A DNA stretch of 64,000 bases from Plantago ovata (lineage: Eukaryota; Streptophyta; Magnoliopsida; Lamiales; Plantaginaceae), in the NCBI GenBank assembly GCA_028274465.1, contig CM051455.1:40751129-40815128 (forward strand). The letters are read 5' to 3'. Under the pieces are notes generated by a model that saw only the letters and a list, made by a program, of their open reading frames with translations, was not told where the DNA came from and made no database searches. The position numbers and the translations under genes were made by a program. This document shows positions 22,178 through 33,900 of the stretch, one piece after another (the first letter of the stretch is position 1; every line of letters starts with the position of its first letter).

Positions 22178-23299
22178 ACACTATCCACTTTTCAGGTGAT
22201 ACACATCCACACAGGAAAATAGAACTGTCATCACTTTACATGAGTGCAGAGGCAGGCAGTCTATACGATAAAGAAAGTTACGAGTAAGGATAAAGAGTCT
22301 TCGACAAGGCCACAAAACCCGAGAGTAGATAGTGAACTGACTAATGATTGGCAATGGAAGACAAACATCCCCCCCCCCACCCCCACCCCAAAGGCACCAC
22401 TGGTTTTAAGTCCGAAAACTATATAAATTTTTCGAAATCGTGAAATTTTCAGAACTAGCTGTTTTACACGTGTGCTTTCTTACTCCGCACGTATCAAGTA
22501 AAAACATGGCAAACATTTTACGAAATTTTTTTTCCTAATAAAATATAGTTAGAATAAAGACGGCTAAATACGTAATTATAGAAATTTTCTGCAACTCAAA
22601 CATCAATAATTTTATATTGTACTATTATCATCAAATGCATAGTAAAGCATAACCATCTTATAAAATGAAAAATCTCATACAATTTTCACTTGTAAAAATA
22701 ATGAGTCCATGTTTTCTTGTGGCCATTTTGCTTATGTGTTCCAATTTCCAAACTAGGCAACAGATTTAGCTGCTAAGCTCTTGAAACAAAAATAGCATGA
22801 AAACAACCCAACAGCCTGTGTAAAACAATTAGAGACCATCTCAAAGAGAAAGCAACAACTTATCCAACACAGCCTCACATTAAATACTGTTTGCTCATAA
22901 AACTTCAATAAAACAAAGAAAATTTGAGGAAATTCACCGTTACATGCTTACCAAAGTCATTGTCATGTTTCATCAAGGTAATGCTACCAAAGCACGGGAC
23001 TGTACTTCTATTATCATATTTGTTACCTCTTGAGTTGCTCTATCCATCTCATAGAGAGAATTTGCTTCTGTAACCCATGCATTTTGGGTTGCAATTGTTG
23101 GTTGTAAGACTCTGACATCCTTTGTTCAACAGGGTATGGTAAACGCAACATTTTGCTATTTTTATGTTTGATACGAAATCCATTGTTACTGAACTCAACA
23201 TTAACAGTATGTATATGAGAAACTACTATACAGTCCAGCACAAACATATATAAATGCCATCAATAACACGCCCTGTAACGATGCAAATGTAGTGTAATA
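22178..23299. other. Intergenic
   Basis: AT-rich sequence with a short C tract near 22369-22378 and no recognisable gene or transposon terminus, up to the CACTA element. Confidence 0.5.
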
Positions 23300-26200
23300 C
23301 ACTACAAGAAAAATAACTTTCAACAACAATTTTATTGGTTGGTGAAAGTCAATTTTCCGTTAGAGATGGTCTTTTCCAACATAACTTTTTGTTGCCTATA
23401 GTGTGCCTGTTGGTTTTGCAACAAAATCTATTTCTGTTGGTATTTACTGCAACGTGTTTTCCCGTTGGCGTGGTTGTTACTATTTCGTTGGTGATGCGTA
23501 GCTATTCAGTTGCTAATAGTGCAAAACGAGACGTAAATAAACCTCTTCAATGACAAATTAATGGTAGAAAATTCATTGCAACACTCCCAACGGATTTTAG
23601 CGACAACATTTTTGTCAGAATATCACCTATGCAATAGTTGGTATTTTGTGACAAATGTGTTGGAATTTAGTAACAAAATTAACATCAAGATATATCGTTG
23701 GAATTTTGTAACAAAAATTTACGTTGCAAGTTTGTTGCCAATTCACGCATAATCCAGTAACAAAATTTTGTTGCTATAATTTGTTGGAGATATTGTGTAA
23801 GATCTGTAATAAATTTTGCTACAAAAATATGTTGTTGAAATTTTAATTTATACCACACAATAATAATTGTAAAAAAATTGTTGGAGAACTAATGACATCG
23901 TAAAAGAAAATATATTTCCATTCACAAAGAATAGTTATATAATTTGTTCATACAAGACAAGCTTCATGGTAATTAACATCAAACCTCAAGGAGTGAATTT
24001 GTAATAAAGCTAGATCCAAAATGACCAGTAGTGACATCGATCCCTTGCCATGATCTCAGTCAGTGCTTGGCCTAGCTGATCACATTTGTTAGCTGATCTC
24101 ACTTGGTGTTTGGCCTAGTCTTTTCTCCACGAATTGTCAACAAAATCTGTCACGCCAGAACACCGACTTCTAGCTTCTGTGTTCAGTCATCTGGTAATAA
24201 AAGCATGTCAAGATAAATTTGGTGTTGGAACCTAAAGTAAATGTAGAAATAAAGTAAGATGTTTGTGTAACAGCTAGATGATAATAGTAGTAGGAAAAAA
24301 CAAGGTACGTATCAAAGATATTGGAGATGAAATGGATAAATGTTGGCACTAATCCATTTCCTTGATAAATACCAATGAGGTCTAGCTCAATTGGTTAGAC
24401 TGAGGTGTCATGACATTAGAGGTCATAGGTTCAATTCTCGCCAAGTGCGGGATTATTTATAGTTTATTACTAGCTTTGTAATGCTACTTGTGAAATTGTA
24501 ATGGTTCAATTATTAATGTCATGTTAATTAACTAATCACTAAAACCAGTAGGACTTCAGATTCTTATAGTAATCAGGAGAAGGGATGGGCCATCTTCCTT
24601 GTTTACAAAAAATAATGCATTTATTTTTTAGTGTGAACATTCTATGCAGATTTATCATTGTAATGCACATATAATTTTCTAATTAGATTTCACAAACTGC
24701 AGGCAAGTAAAGAGAACTCCCAATGAGAAGGTCCATCTCTTGGGCACAAACACAATCAATGCAAATAATTTCTACAGAATCAATTAATGAGAGAAATTGA
24801 TACCTGAATCATAGAAGATAGGGGACCGAACCAGTCGACAATTTGTTCTATTTCGTAGGTTGCAATGTTGCGTTGACCCAGATTATACCATCATAAATAA
24901 AATTTTCCCGGTGGAAAATTAGTCTTGTCAAGTTTGTGTCATCTACTCACGGCTAAGTGGTGTTTTCTTCCTCAACCTATTCCTTCACCTCCGATTACAA
25001 GAAAAAAATCAATCATTTTTTTATGAAGGAAAACTTTGAAATTCAAATTAGCATAAGTAATGCTCAAATTGGAATTAATCAAAGAGCTATAAGAGAATAC
25101 AAGAGAAACACAACAGCACCATAGTATAAGATTGATCAACACTATTGCGGCCTACACTAAAAGACAAACTCCGGTTTAAAACACTTCTAGACCATATCAC
25201 CGGTTACCACAATCTAGACCATAGGATTCGAAAATCAGGGGACAAACCATTTACAACTAAAAGAAATTATCTCCAAATTACAGCAACCTTATCATCAACT
25301 AAACATAATCACAGTCTGCTTGACCAAAATTGAGAGTATTATATTAGTAATACAAAAACTTATGCCTTCTTTTATTTAATAAGAAACAAAAAATTTAGTT
25401 GTTTCATAAAATAAGTAATACAGAAACTTCCCATCCAAAACCACAATATACACACGAACGTTTTTAAACAACACCCTCATCACATTCAGAAATTTCCATC
25501 AACCAAAGTAAAGTGAATAAAGCCAACAATTCCACACTTTTAACCATATCATGCATAACCATCCATAACCAAATAGTGTAATTGAGAAAACCATCTCATG
25601 ATTCACGACCCTTTAATGTGGAAAGGGTGCTAACTTGCGTCCAACACGTGATCACAAGAATGACTCCAAACCATTAACCAAACAAATTTCACTCCAAACT
25701 AAAGCCTTTTCGCACATAAAAAACTCACACAAAAAATTATACTCAATTCATAATCCTCATAATACAAACAACAACCCTTTACCTCAATTTCCAGCCCTCC
25801 CTTTTCATGATTCCCAACAGCAACCATCACTGTATCTCTGCTTTTCCCTTGTCCACAAATTTACAGCACCTTTTCACTTCGTTCCTGCCCTTAACCAGTC
25901 ACTTCTTTATTCCTTGATCGTGTTCCAGCTCTTCCTACCACCTAACCTATCTCCACAAGGCACCAGGCCAGTACACGGCAGCAGTAGCAAGGATCGATCC
26001 CTCCACATACTCGAACTAGTTGTCCCGCTTCCCCTCTTGACCAAAACCTGCAAAGCAAATACTCTTTCCCACCAATATCAAAGCAATTCCATCGTTAAAC
26101 AATAATGATGATGGGCAAAAAGTAGTTTATGTGAGAGAGATTGGTACCTGAAGTAGATAAGCAGAAATTGAAAATCTGAGATAGATTACAGAGGACTCAG

Positions 26201-27732
26201 CTCAGTCGTGGGCTCTGCACCGAAATCTGAATGGAACTTGGGGGCAGCATCGAGCTTTGGGAGAGAAGACTCCGTGAAGGTTGGAGGCTACTTGACAGAC
26301 TAAATCGATGAATAGGGATTGATGAATTGGGGATACGTTTTCTTATTAATAGGAAAAAAAAAAAAAGAAGAGATAATTAGAGAAGATGAGCGAATATGAA
26401 TTGCCTAGGCGTTGTATCTCGCCTTGTCGCTAGGCACTACGGTATTCAATTCACTTGCTTTATGTTTTTTTTTTCCCCTTAGTTAATTTTCTTCCTCCCC
26501 ATCACTTCAATTTTTTATTTTTTATTTTAAAAAATTCAACATCGATCGATCAAAATAGAGTTATGTACAGACAGATGATTCCATAGAAGACTTGACACAC
26601 CTACATACAGACACAGAGCAATCCTGCTCAAACTCGAACCTAAATCAATTCGGACATACAAGGAGTGTAATGTTAAGTATCATGTTTTATTTTTGTAAAG
26701 TTAAGTATAATGTTTTACAAGATTATGTAGTACCTTTAGTCACTTCAAATATACGAGGAAGGTTTTTTTTTAGATGCTACACTAAATCTAATCAACAACA
26801 AGACACATATGTGTGGGACCAACTAGTATGTGTATTGTTGGTGCATTAATTACACCTAGTATAGTATGAAATAAATGTATATGTCGTCTAGTTAATCGCC
26901 TCGTCATAATAAGGTGCTTGAAGGTATTGTATTGCCTCGACGTTTGTTGTCTTGATTACCAAGCATAAAAGGTACAAAAGCTTCGTTTATTTTCTCCTAC
27001 ACTTCATAACTTTAAATGCACACCTATACGAACTTTATAATCTATGTTCTGAAATTCGGACCCGGGATTTAACACGGTTTATATTTAAGATATATAGATG
27101 GTTTTTCCACAAGACTTTGTGTATATAATATTAAATGTCTAATATTTAATAACAACATAATATATAATATTTAAGTATTTTAAAACATCTTTATAAATAT
27201 TAATCACGTTGAGTATATATAATATTGTGGCAAAATTAAAGTAAGCGGTGTTTTGGACTTTTGGGGGTTAATTATGTAAATTAGATTATATTAATTTGCC
27301 TAGGAGTTTGACGGGAAGAGACTATATTTTCATCAAATTGGTTGTTGTTGGAATTTTTGTTGGTCGGCAACATTTCCATATACTGATATTTTTGTTGGTG
27401 AGAAAAATTTCCAACTGATCTTTTATTGTTGGAATTTTTGTTGGTAAGAACAATTCTAACGGATTTTGCGTTGGTGTGCAAACTTGTCAAACGTACCAAC
27501 AAAATAGTGACGGATGTTTAAATTTGTTGGAAATTGCAACAACAATATACCCACAGAATTGTAACAAGAAACCAGGTTTGTCGGTGTTTTGTTGGTAATT
27601 TGTCGCTGATTACATATGGATTTCTTTTAGTCATAATTTGTTGGTATTATGTTGGTGATTCGTTGCAAATTGCAACGAACTATGTTTTCGTTGGAAAGAC
27701 AGTCGTTGGTGAAGGGTCTGTTTCTTGTAGTG
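23300..27732. mobile_element. Non-autonomous CACTA (En/Spm) transposon
   Basis: Terminal inverted repeat CACTACAAGAAA at the left and its reverse complement TTTCTTGTAGTG at the right, flanked by the perfect 3-bp duplication ATA (23297-23299 and 27733-27735). Both ends (about 23320-23870 and 27290-27720) are packed with degenerate subterminal copies of TTGTTGG/CCAACAA, the transposase-binding architecture of CACTA elements. The 4433-bp length and the absence of TNPA/TNPD-like ORFs mark it as a deletion derivative. The interior contains a SINE and minus-strand exon-like pieces with good donors (near 24810 and 26145), possibly captured host sequence. Confidence 0.93.
24372..24516 (+). mobile_element. 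tRNA-derived SINE nested in the CACTA element
   Basis: Same family and orientation as 6742-6888, differing at a handful of positions; boxes A and B are conserved. It inserted into, or travelled with, the CACTA element. No clear target duplication is seen. Confidence 0.85.
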
Positions 27733-27735
27733 ATA

Positions 27736-28467
27736 TGACAAATTAATTAAATAACACACAGTGACTTATGTACAGAGCAAGATAGAAAATACTCAGAATT
27801 GCTTCATCCCACAACTAAAAAACTTAATTCATGGAAAAGGAGGGAGATAATAACCTGAGAGGGTGTTATCCTTCCAATTCCAACAACTGATGCACTCAAT
27901 TGCAATACTCACAGCAATCGAATAGAAACCCTACCATGAACAGGGATCAAAATAAAAACAGATGTAAAGGAGGTTAACAGAGTAACATGTGAACATGAAA
28001 TCAGAGTAGAATCAAACAAAAGTGGAGTTAAACCAGAATTCACTTACCGATGAACTTCTAGGGTTTTGAATTTGGGGTTTTTGCAGATGGACTCGACATC
28101 GATGGAACTGAGAAGAAAAGATAAGTGCTACGGAGTATTTATATGATCGTTCAAGGCTAGAATTGGAATTGCAGGGCTGAAACAGTGACGACACATGGTG
28201 ATGCCGTTCATCAGGTCCACCGATAATGAAGGGATAACATCCATTATCCGGCCAATTCGACAGAGAAAGGATAAGAGGGAGATAGTTATCGGTTTGGACA
28301 CGTCACAGCCCGCAACCAATCAGAAGCTGTCCGCTTCCGATTATCCGGGCAGCTGCTACAAATTATCGCTTCTTTATCGGCGTTCTCTGTTAAGACCAAA
28401 CACATAAATCGTATTTTGCAACAGGAAATTATCGCCCTTATCCGACAAACCAAACAGAACCTCTGTC
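27736..28467 (-). other. Exon-like fragments and MITE-like end
   Basis: On the minus strand two stretches look like exons: about 28130-28048 ends in an excellent donor (TTCATCG|GTAAGTG) and contains CTAGGGTTTT, common in plant leaders; about 27930-27855 ends at CTCTCAG|GTTATT and reads ASVVGIGRITPSQ in one frame. Downstream is the CACTA element, so this may be the decapitated 5' part of a gene. The right side (28200-28467) ends in AAACCAAACAGAACC, like a MITE terminus. Confidence 0.35.
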
Positions 28468-30083
28468 CTTTGTCTAATCTTGTAGGTTTTCCCATTTTCC
28501 TCTCTTTTTTCACTTTTGGTTTTTTCTTTATAATATATTATTCCAACTAAAATGAAATATGTGATGGTAAACCAAGATACACCCAATAATTGTTTGTTCT
28601 CAACTTCAATCGATTTATATAACAAAAAGTAAAGATAATAATATTTCACTTTGAAATTTCCAAAATATTTGACTTTAAATTACACCAATAAGGTAAATTT
28701 ACATTATAGTATTATATAATGAAAAGGAATGATATGCAAAATCGTGTGATCACAAGGTTCTACTAAATGTGCAAAGTAGCATGGACTCTACATATCTTCT
28801 ACATCACTTTTCTGCTAAACCCGGACCCTTCCCGCGCACAAAAAGGGAAGAACAAAAACTACGTAAATGAATGTCCATGCCCTCACATATCCATAATTTG
28901 TTCTATCATATTATTTACTTAAATGAATACCCACGCAAAGTATTATTTTGTATTATTGTTAATTTGTTCCAAGTAAAATATTTAAGGAGGACAATAATAT
29001 GTAAGAGAAAATTAATCATTGGGTTGGCTGATCGAAAGGGCTACTAGTGCACTAAGCCATCAAAGTGGATTCAACAAGGCCAGCGTAATTCCAACGGCTC
29101 AGAATTTTCATAAGAAGAACTCAAAGTTCCATAATGATTTTTCTTTGTTCAAACAATGGGATGCTTTGAAGCACTACTCGGAGTACGAAATATAGTTGAA
29201 TTGGTTGACTCACTTCAAGAAGGAGCAAGTTCCAAATAATGTAGCTCTAGGTGTTGATGATGATGGTGATGAACTCATGGCATCAACATGTGGTAGTAGT
29301 GGGGCGAAGCGGTATAAGTTGGTTGATCACGACAGTGTCACGAGTCCCAAGTGCCAGTGGATCAGGACAAGGCGAAAAAGATGGTTAAAGATGGTAGTTT
29401 TGGAAACTCTTATATTGACATGAGTTCTTCTTATGAAATTTCTGAGCCGTTGGGATTACGTTGGCCTTGTTGAATCCACTTTGATGGCTTAGTGCACTAG
29501 TAGCCTTTTCGATCAGCCAACCCAATGATTAATTTTCTCTTACATATTATTGTCCTCCTTAAATATTTTACTTGGAACAAATTAACAATAATACAAAATA
29601 ATACTTTGCGTGGGTATTCATTTAAGTAAATAATATGATAGAACAAATTATGGATATGTGAGGGCATGAACATTCATTTACGTAGTTTTTGTTCTTCCCT
29701 TTTTGTGCGCGGGAAGGGTCCGGGTTTAGCAGAAAAGTGATGTAGAAGATACGTAGAGTCCATGCTACTTTGCACATTTAGTAGAACCTTGTGATCACAC
29801 GATTTTGCATATCATTCCTTTTCATTATATACTACTATAATGTAAATTTACCTTATTGGTGTAATTTAAAGTCAAATATTTTGGAAATTTCAAAGTGAAA
29901 TATTATTATCTTTACTTTTTGTTATATAAATCGATTGAAGTTGAGAACAAACAATTATTGGGTGTATGTAGGTTTACCATCACATATTTCATTTTAGTTG
30001 GAATAATATATTATAAAGAAAAAAACAAAAGTGAAAAAAGAGAGGAAAATGGGAAAACCTACTAAGATTAGACAAAGGACAGA
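28468..30083. mobile_element. Foldback element with ~655-bp inverted arms
   Basis: The arms, about 28468-29127 and 29423-30083, are near-identical inverted copies; the ends read TCTGTCCTTTGTCTAATCTT and its complement. The arms separate around a ~295-bp spacer with a degenerate coding fragment. It sits immediately upstream of the kinase leader copy; the P5CR-side copy lacks it at the equivalent point (near 19401). No unambiguous target duplication was found, so transposition versus inverted duplication is unresolved. Confidence 0.8.
29090..29480 (+). pseudogene. Relic of a Myb/SANT-like, NAM-associated-domain protein
   Basis: One frame reads DFSLFKQWDALKHYSEYE and, after a stop and frame change, VPVDQDKAKKMVKDGSF. 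This resembles the trihelix/NAM-associated proteins linked to PIF/Harbinger transposons (a KHCWE-like helix, then an RPxGxxKAKK motif). In-frame stops and shifts make it non-functional. Confidence 0.45.
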
Positions 30084-30908
30084 GTGATATATATTGGGGG
30101 ATGAGATGAGGGCAGAAAGGATATAGAGAGAGGAGGGTACACAGGCAGGCAGGCAGGCGGTAGATCTCTTACCCTGTAAAAGATTCATTCCATTATTCAT
30201 ACAAAACGAGATGCAATTTTGTAGTAGCTGCTTCATCTCAACAACTCTTCTCTTCTCCTCGCCCTAATTACCTTTTTTTTTAGGTAAGGCGACTTTTCCG
30301 ATTTCCGATTTACTAGTATATTATTCATCCTATCCATTTCCATGGCTGGTCTTCTCACTGACGACGACGATGATGATTAGTTTTCCTTCTTCGCTTGTTG
30401 ATTAACTGTTCCGATCATCCTTTTTTTCGTCTTTATAGTTACGATCTGCAGCTTATTTTGTTCATAATTATTTCTATTTATGCTTCTGCTTTCCTGATTG
30501 TTTTGTTGTTGTTGTTGATCGTTCTCGTGGCCGAATTAATTGCTAATTACTGATTTTGTTTTGTTGAAAAAGATATCGAACTAGTTTACTCTATTCCTGT
30601 TTGCTGTTTATTCGTCTAGTTCCTTCAATTTATCTCGTGGTGCCAGATTTGTTAACTTAACTTACATTCCGAAGTTTCCAATTATGCACTGGGTAGAAAA
30701 TCAGCAGTCTGTTATTTATGGCATTGTTTTAAAATTGAGATGAATTTGCCTAAAATAGTGAGTTTTTCAACTTGCTCAAAATATTATGGCTAGTCTGTTG
30801 TTCATAGCATTATTATTGGTGATAACTTAAATTTACTTTTGCAGTTCTGACCGCGACTGGTGCTGCTGATTCTGAGCTGGTGGGGAAGTGAGTGGAGCAG
30901 ATTTTTGC
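30081..30908 (+). repeat. Inverted duplication, kinase-side copy
   Basis: Counterpart of 17262-19401 without the hAT element, 828 bp. It contains the likely kinase core promoter (TATAGAGAG-like and CT-rich stretches near 30120-30260), the uORF and the 5'-UTR intron ending at 30844. It keeps the empty hAT target site near 30326-30336. Confidence 0.93.
30342..30380 (+). other. uORF MAGLLTDDDDDD in the kinase leader
   Basis: A 13-codon frame (12 residues plus TAG) ahead of the 5'-UTR intron, identical to the copy at 17787-17825. Function unknown; upstream ORFs often lower translation of the main frame. Confidence 0.65.
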
Positions 30909-30935
30909 ATGGGTGACGATGCCAGAATTGCGTAG
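30845..30935 (+). promoter_or_regulatory. 5'-UTR exon and overlapping second uORF of the kinase
   Basis: The acceptor TTTTGCAG precedes 30845. A second upstream ATG at 30909 opens a nine-codon frame ending in TAG at 30935 and overlapping the main ATG (30919) in another frame. This ATG is the first sequence beyond the duplicated block, so P5CR does not carry it. Confidence 0.65.
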
Positions 30936-33900
30936 CGGAGCACGGAGATCAAAACGTCTTGGTGATCTCCAGTCTGCACCCCCACAACCTAATCAAGAAG
31001 AAAATTTCCTTGCACCTGCACAGAATAATAACCGAACAACCAGAAGAAGAGGCAGAGGAAGAGGCAATGCAGCAGCAGCTGCTGTAGCTAAAGGGCCTTC
31101 CACAGCTACACCAGCCAGGCCAACTGGTAGAGGCAGGGGGATTAGGTTAATCGAATTAGACCCAGAGCCACCTTGTGAGGTGCCTCCCCAAGCTGTTGAT
31201 AAAGTAGACGCCGTTGCAGATAAGGATATTGGAATGGATGGTGGCAGTGCTGACAAAATAATGGGTGTCGAAGAAGAATCTAGTACTACTCCGGTGCCTG
31301 AGAGGGTAAATAAGTCCTTTTTTTGTTGCTCTTCTGAGAGTTGATATATTTCGAATTTTGTATAAAGATCTGGTTTTACTGGTGCAGGTTCAAGTGGGTA
31401 ATTCGCCAATGTACAAGACAGAAAGAAAGTTAGGCAAAGGTGGATTTGGCCAAGTTTATGTTGGTCGCAGAGCAACTGGTGGCACTGACAGAACTGGACC
31501 AGATGCAATTGAGGTATTATTTATCACATCTCGTTGAATATAAAATACTGGAAATTATCAACGATCATAGATTCAGATGATAACATCATTTTCTTCCGTC
31601 ACAGGTCGCGTTGAAGTTTGAACACCGGAATAGTAAAGGTTGTAATTATGGCCCCCCATATGAGTGGCAGGTCTACAAGTAAGTTTTTATTCTTTATTTT
31701 TATTCATGTTTATTCACGTGTGAGTTTTTATTCTTTATTTTTATTCATGTTTATTCACGTGTGAGGTTTTATTCTTTTTTTTTTATTCATGTTTATTCAC
31801 GTGTCTATTAATTCTCACACCTTCTTAATGACCGTCACTTTATGAAAGCACCCTGAACGGATGTTATGGGATCCCTGGGGTTCACTACAAGGGCCGACAA
31901 GGAGACTTTTACATCTTGGTGAGTTTTATATTTTGCATTATAGTTTATGAATCCTGTATCTGTTTCTAAATGAGTATACCATCAGGTCATGGACATGCTT
32001 GGACCTAGTCTCTGGGATGTCTGGAATTCTTTGGGCCAATCGTAAGTCTCTCTTTCCTTTCATCTGCTGCATCATTTATAATACTCATGGGTTGAAATGG
32101 GACAAAGTAATGAATGTTTTCCTATCTTGCGGCTTAATTCCTTGATTGATGTGTGAATGCTTGAATAGGATGTCTCCAAATATGGTGGCTTGCATTGCAG
32201 TTGAAGCAATTTCAATTCTCGAGAAGCTTCATGCAAAGGGGTAAACCTTTTGAATACAGCACTTACCATATTTATTTCTAGCATCCGTGTGTCATGGCCT
32301 AATGCAAATCTAATTGACTGCCACGTGTAGATTTGTGCATGGGGACGTGAAGCCAGAGAATTTTTTGCTTGGTCAGCCTCAAAGCCCCGAGGAGAAAAAG
32401 CTCTATCTTATTGATCTTGGTTTGGGTATGATCCTTGATTTGTCCTGGGATTTGGCTGTCTTAATTTGGGTGTCCATGTCTAAGGATGTACATATAATGC
32501 ACCCATTTTATTTTAAAATTTAATTCTGTTTTTGCACAATCAAAATTTGAGACAATGTTATCTTCATATATCGTTGGTTCTTTACATGGTTCTTAATAAC
32601 GAATGACAAACCATAGCAAACTGATATTGAAGACTTGCTGCAATATATATGAGGAAAATGCCTATAGACCATGTTTACAAGAAATTGGTGTATGGATAGA
32701 TCCACAATACATTTTATATGAATGAATCTCTGCATTGTAAAACTTTCATTCGCTTTTTGGCTTTAAATGAAGTTTTCCAAGAGCCATACTCATGTCACAT
32801 ATCTAAGGGAATTGAAAAGTATGGTATTAGATGGTGTGTAGTGATTAAGTGCATCTGTGTGCTGCTATTTGCTCCAGCTGCCTCTATTCACAACAGCGGT
32901 TCTTCTGTTATTCTATTCTAAACTCGCTTTTTATTTTTATATTTTTTTTATTTTGATGTTGCAGCTTCTCGATGGAAAGACTCTTCATCTGGTAACCATG
33001 TCGAGTATGACCAGAGGCCAGATATATTCAGGTGTGTGGATTTGCATAAGTTTATTGTTTTCCTTAAAGTGTATAATGTAACCAAAATTTTGGTGCATCC
33101 ACAGAGGCACAATAAGGTATGCAAGTGTGCATGCACACTTGGGCCGCACTGGAAGCAGGAGGGATGATCTCGAGTCTCTTGCTTACACACTTATATTTCT
33201 CATAAAAGGAAGGTTGCCATGGCAAGGATATCAGGTGGATTGTCAATTACTTTATTAACTCATGACACCACCTTTATATATCTATTTAGTAGTTCTCACC
33301 TGCTTTGGATGAATGCAGGGTGACAACAAGAGTTTTCTTGTCTGTAAAAAGAAAATGGCCACTTCTCCAGAGTTAATGTGTTGCTTCTGCCCTCCTCCAT
33401 TCAAGCAATTCCTCGAGGCTGTTACTAATATGAAGTTTGATGAAGAGCCAAATTATTCAAAGTTGATATCATTTTCGAAAGTCTCATTGAGCCATGCACA
33501 TCACTGAGACCAATAAGAATTGATGGAGCTCTCAAGGTAAAATATTGATATGCTGTATCTATAATTAGTTACTGTGTTGGCACTTGGCAGCAAACATGAT
33601 CATCTTAGACATAAGACAAAGTAAGTGGTACCCTGCAAAAATTGGACAGTGCAATTTTTAGTTTAGAAAACCAGTAAAATCTTAACTGAATGCAATCATA
33701 ATTTTTCACATGATCAATTATGTAGTGACTGGTAGGAACTTAAGGTACTAGATTTTCTAATATTTTAGAATCTAGGTTATCTGTGTCTTCTGAAAGGCCA
33801 GGCCTGTGAGTTTAAAATTGTTGATTTGGTGGGTGGCAAGGTGTCAGTTCCTCAAACAACCATCTCTATAATCTTTTATTAAATTTTTCACAGGTTGGTC

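Noticed and set aside
25635..26105. 156-codon ORF inside the CACTA element
   Set aside because: Low-complexity His/Asn/Pro composition, no recognisable domain, and the opposite strand looks more like captured leader sequence.
30993..31508. 171-codon minus-strand ORF
   Set aside because: Antisense shadow of kinase exons 1-2, whose plus-strand frame is clearly conserved.
33319..33536. An alternative splice rescuing the kinase exon 10 frame
   Set aside because: No GT/AG pair near 33472 restores the frame without deleting conserved residues; one missing base is the simplest reading.
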